NCBI GenBank assembly: GCA_033980235.1
Contig: CM067064.1
Coordinates: forward strand, 30,078,170 to 30,142,169
Direction of reading: 5' to 3'
Length of the DNA stretch: 64,000 bases
Source of the DNA: Diadema setosum
Lineage: Eukaryota; Echinodermata; Echinoidea; Diadematoida; Diadematidae
Numbering within the stretch: position 1 is the stretch's first letter; every line of letters starts with the position of its first letter. Made by a program: the position numbers and the translations under genes. The notes beneath the pieces are model-generated. The model was not told the origin of the DNA and made no database searches. It saw nothing but the letters and a program-made list of their open reading frames with translations. This document shows positions 59,579 to 64,000 of the stretch, piece after piece.

Positions 59579-61934
59579 GTAAGTCGTATTCAGAAGTAAG
59601 ACCGAAATGTTTTGCTTTGGAGCTGTAGAGCACAGTGGTAGCATTATCCCAAGCTCTGCCATAATACCCACCCCCACCCCCAAAACACAGCTGATTATTC
59701 ATACGCTAGTGGAAAGATCTGGCTCTTAGGTTAAGCTATCGCTGTCACAAATAATCCTTCGTGTAGCATTTTGCCAAAGTGTACAACTGTCAGCTGTGAT
59801 AGAGGAAGCTACTTCAGTGCTCTGACAGAAGATTCCTCCGGCAAGAGAGAGAGGTATAGCACATGTCACTTTCGTAAGAAGTGCCTTTACACACACAAAC
59901 AATAACGGAGGATGGACATGGCATATTGATACTCTTTCATGATGCCGAGTGACCCCTTTAACTTACAACTTGCATAGGAGTTCTGATCCAGTACTAAGTC
60001 AAGAAACATCCCAAGAATGACAGAATGTAGGTGATCCTATGGATTGAATGTGCCAAAAATCATAAGTCGCAGATCAAGTTCACTCATTTGATCACGCAAC
60101 ACAAGATGCGCCCATCATGACCAGACCCACTGTCTTAAAGGTCATGGTTCATGGGGGGTGGGGGGGGGGAGGCGGGTGTTGTGACTCTCTGAACCTCTCA
60201 CTCGCACTCATCAGCTTGGGTTTAAGGACTGCGATCATCCGCTCTGACAGGTTGTCAAACTCGTTAATTGCTCACGGCACGTTTCAGATGAGGGATGGGA
60301 TCAGACGGATGCTGTCTGTCAGTTGCTCTCTGGCATTGATCCTCTCTTAACTCTTGCTCATCAAGCCGTGGGATTTGGGAGATAAAAGCAAAAAAAAAAA
60401 AAAAAAAGAACCACACAACATAATATATTTTGCTGTCAGCGAAATCATCCAAGTTGTCAGTGGTGATGCCAAAAGTGTATAGGGATGGGATGGTGGGAGA
60501 TGGGGAGCACCATGCGAAATGGAAAGGAATCCCACATTTTTGTGATGTTTTTACGAGAGATGTGGTGAGCTGTGTTTCTTATTTTTATTCAAACAAGTTA
60601 GAAAGATTACAGTATTTACAACTGATATGCACAATTAAAAATAATTAAGAGCAAATTGAAATATTTACAATAGCTTGGGAAAACAGAAAAAAAAGTGGCA
60701 AATTTATGTACAAGTTAAATGTGTAGTTGCACATTACATTGGCCTAAAACAAACATACCAAGACATTTTCCTTTTTTTTTTCTGCTTTTGCTTCGATTTT
60801 ATGCAAAATTCCAGCGAAGTTTGCATTGATACCAGTTACCGCAATAACCTCAAATATCAGATGATCACCTCGTTTTCATTGTGCCAAGAGAGATTCATTT
60901 CATCCAGTGTTAACATGGGATTTGGGTGAGAATCGATCACCAGCGGAATAGAGGGGAATTTCCCGTGTTTATTGCTTCTAAGGTTCCCTTTTTTCTTCGT
61001 ACCTCACTCAAAATAGGATCGAAATTATGATTTCTTTTTATTTCAATGCCCTAGAGGCTGCTAGTGGCATTTGTTAACATTTCAGAACTATTGCCATGTT
61101 TGCTAGATCTTAAAATTCTCTCCATTTCACAGATATTTCCATTTTTTCAGCAACCCTGGGAAATGCAAAATGCAACAGAATTTTCAGTGAGCCGCATAGG
61201 AATTGCTTTGAGTGCGATGTTGAGTTACTCTCTGCTTTTCATAATTATATCGCTTGACTAACAATAAATGCAAAGGTTGTGACAATGTCACAAATGTATC
61301 AGTGTCCTGCATGGGACGAATCTTAGACTAAGCTTTTAGGAGACTATTAGACTTCACAATTTCTGCTAGTGGTCTATGAATACAAGTATTGCAAAGTAGC
61401 TGTTGGCACCAAAGAGAGAAGTAAAAATTTCCATTAGTACCATTGTCAAAATAATTTACAAAGAAATGTCCTTCTCAGCCTGGAACTTAGACTAATATAA
61501 AGTTTCTGGCAGTGCAATGTTTTGAGTGTGCTGAAAATAGTAAGGTGTGGGCCTTACCCCCCTCATCCCCCTCCATAAGCAGGGTCAGGGATAGAGTCAG
61601 GGGCAACTGATGGGGCAGACAGAACTGACAGACGTCTGTATGGAGTGCCTAGAACTTTTTTTTTTTTTTAAAGAAGATCCAGCTGTTCAAAGACTTGTTT
61701 TTCCCCTCTGGTGGTTAGCAATATTTCACCTTCTCCCTTGCGCAGCCAGCAAATACGATCAGGAACCAAGAACCAAAATATGAATGCTATATTCAGTGAT
61801 GTTCCTGGTTTTAGCCATCATGCCATCACTGTTGTCAGACTGCCACAACTCTAGTGATAAACTCTTCTGACAATTCCACACACCCACTAAAGACAATATC
61901 TCTTATCCCAATGCAGAAATTTATCATTCATTAC
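59579..61934 (+). other. Start of next Caskin intron
   Basis: Begins GTAAGTCG. No following exon is seen. Contents are a C/A-rich patch (59665-59690), a G run at 60160-60170, an A run at 60391-60407, T runs near 60772-60782 and 61656-61669, and otherwise unique sequence. Confidence 0.6.
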
Positions 61935-62020
61935 ACCACCACCACCACCACCACCACCACCACCACCACCATCACCGTCATCACCATCATCACCATCATC
62001 ACCATCATCACCATCATCAC

Positions 62021-62063
<43 letters not shown>

Positions 62064-62064
62064 T
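61935..62064. repeat. (ACC)n-(ATC)n trinucleotide array
   Basis: Pure ACC units (61935-61970) pass through CATCACCAT units into pure ATC (about 62020-62064). ACC/ATC-rich sequence continues in degenerate form to about 62290. Asp/Gly- and Thr/Ile-rich frames are artefacts. Confidence 0.95.
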
Positions 62065-62299
62065 ATTGTACCACCATGACCACAACTACTGCAACCATAG
62101 CAACGGCCTTCATCACCATTGCTACCACCACCACCACCACTACCACCAATACCAATACTATCACTACCCACTACTTGTGTTGTGGCCACAAATCATTATC
62201 ATGTGCCACTGCTAACACTTCTACAACAATTACCATCGTTGCAACCGTCAACATCAACACCACCATCATTATCAAACAACAGCTACATCACTGGTATCA

Positions 62300-64000
62300 C
62301 TAAGATGATCATCACTCAGTATCTGTAATTCAAAACATTCTGTCATTCAACTCTGAACGCTTTCTGAACCATGAACTTGAAAGGCGATTACCAGTGGCCT
62401 TGTTACCTCCTTTTTCTTGCCTCATAACCCAGAAGTGTAAATTGAAAATGCATTAGCTCAATTACAAGAAACAGAGCCAATGGGTTGAATTGGGCCTCTG
62501 AGGGGTAGTCAAGGTTGATTGCAAGCTGAGATTTTTTTTTTTTTTTTTTTTTTTTAACCTGTGTTAAGTGAGAGCAAATCATTCAAGGTATGCAGCCATT
62601 ACCTCACAGTGTACATACGTGTTCATTAAGAGACTAAATATCAATTTTATAGGATCATAGAGATATCGGTTAAGAAGCACGGCAAATCACCATTGAAATC
62701 AATGATGGCAAAAAACCAACAAATTAATTGATGAAAGTCCAAATATGAAACTCCGCATCTTTCAGATTTAGAGCTTGGAAATTGAAGGCCGAAATTTGCA
62801 TCAGTCTTTAAAGCTGCTCTTGAGATCTTCTTGATCGGTCTCTGAGATTATGTTTGACATCCCCCTTGAATATGATACTTTGGAAAATGAACAGGACAGG
62901 AAATATTGTGGAAGTCCAGCCCAGTATGTCACTTTTTCGGCCGCTCCAGCTCGGATGGGCGGAAGACAATCCCCCTGCTGGTATCCTGTTGGGCGTGCAG
63001 AATCAGAGTAACAGGTGGATTTTGACAGCTATTGAAACTCCTCTGGACCGGCAAAGGAGGCCAGAGGATGTGGCTCAATGGGAATGAAATATCTGTTCCA
63101 TCCCATGCCCGATTGACCTCAATTCTAGTCGGTGGCATTACAGACGATTTGTCTATTTTTCTTCTTTTCAAAAAGTGTTCCCCCCCCCCTTCATTTATGC
63201 CCACAATTGCACAGCAGGATAGAATTTGCAGACAGACATGACAAACAGGGGCGCTGCTTCTTGATGGTGTCAGTCTCAGTGGTGCTGGAGGCACAGACAC
63301 GAAGGGAGGTACACGGCAACGACAATGACGACTCTACATGATGAGCTCCATCCAATGGTGTTTTCATAGGGATTCCTTTACCCCCTTCCCCCTCCATGAG
63401 ATATGAGATGTGTCGAGAAGATTGTGGATTTATGAAATATCTCCATTTCTGATTTGGGGATATTCTACTTTCTCTCTTATTGTTTTTGGTTTTGTTGTTG
63501 TTGTTGTTGTTTGTCCTCTCACTTTGCAACTTCTAGCAGTTTGGCACTTAAAGATAATACTTTTGCTCCTAGCTTCCTGATAAGAGGGTGTTTGCTGATT
63601 CAAGGGCTTAGTCGTCCACTCTGGTTCTCCCTGCCCAAGGGCAATGTTTTTTGAGAAAAAAAAATGGAAGAAATCACAGATCATGTGACAAGGACATATT
63701 TTTGTTAAAGACCAAGTATTCTGGTTCAAAAAAAAAAAAAAAGAAAGGAAGAAAAAATTATTAACGGTTTCCTTGTAACCATAACTGACTTTCTTGAGAT
63801 AAACATGGGACAATTGAAGCAAAGAATATTATCACATTTTTTACTTTTCTTCCTTTTTCATATAAGCACTATACAAAGCAATTTATAACAAGATACTACG
63901 AGATATTTATGGCAAGAAAATCAATTTATTATACAGACACACAACACACACAAGCACACATACAATACACACAGACATACGCAAACTGGTAAAGGAACTG
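62300..64000 (+). other. Caskin intron continuing to window end
   Basis: A T run at about 62531-62555, a unique GC-richer block at 62900-63340, a C run at 63180-63189, a GTT run at 63494-63511, an A run at 63727-63741 and an ACAC-rich patch at 63937-63975. No exon is recognised. Confidence 0.5.

Noticed and set aside
61854..62303. Thr/Ile-rich frame and the opposite Asp/Gly-rich frame
   Set aside because: Translation of the ACC/ATC trinucleotide array.
59579..64000. Search for the next Caskin exon (SEMLLQH-like, ankyrin repeat 3)
   Set aside because: CAACCCTGGGAAATGC after a pyrimidine tract at about 61151 was checked, but its translation does not continue an ankyrin repeat and its 3' end lacks a GT donor.

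Overview
The window looks like AT-rich, intron-dominated, repeat-dense metazoan DNA. There are no operons, Shine-Dalgarno sites, dense reading frames or CRISPR arrays. There are long microsatellites, many short terminal-inverted-repeat (TIR) elements and vertebrate-type splice sites. The repeat style and the protein match suggest a marine invertebrate deuterostome, perhaps an echinoderm. That assignment is an impression from memory, not a tested result.

Only one gene is convincingly recognised. Three plus-strand exons (35211-35262, 37014-37117, 59433-59578) have consensus acceptors and donors and compatible phases (1, 1, 0). Joined, they encode part of the N-terminal ankyrin region of a Caskin (CASK-interacting scaffold protein). 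The matching landmarks are NFQD..GFSALHHA, DLKDNKG and [11 protein letters not shown]. The initiating exon was not found and may lie upstream of the window. The remaining ankyrin repeats and the SH3, SAM and proline-rich parts should lie downstream. The two introns are about 1.75 kb and 22.3 kb. A CpG-rich island in the larger intron (46620-47145) contains an ATG and a donor site whose phase would join exon 59433-59578 in frame. It is a possible internal promoter and first exon for a shortened Caskin.

The rest is repeats and unique non-coding DNA. Two inverted copies of a PIF/Harbinger-like element (12659-13537 and 25941-26734) have 3-bp target duplications and the same 33-codon Myb/SANT-like fragment. 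Two further elements have TTA duplications (20777-21146, 23762-24327), and the second is nested in an older repeat. A TTAA-flanked family has three full copies and one fragment (10794, 17318, 33149, 48530), and a TTAACCC-bounded 93-bp palindrome occurs twice (5071, 9973). A TA-flanked family with GCGAATTTCGCGAG-like arms has five copies (4363, 11618, 23640, 37292, 53365). Other pairs are 22374/49623 and 25251/51226. There is also a long hairpin element (45748-45929), two tRNA-like SINE-type pieces, a 1-kb CTAT/CTGT array, a roughly 610-bp purine tract and several mixed microsatellites.

Between these lie unique, more complex blocks rich in homeodomain-like, CRE-like or duplicated motifs. Examples are 31190-31340, 49020-49230, 50560-50950 and 55880-56350. 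They could be cis-regulatory DNA of the Caskin gene, but this is inference only.
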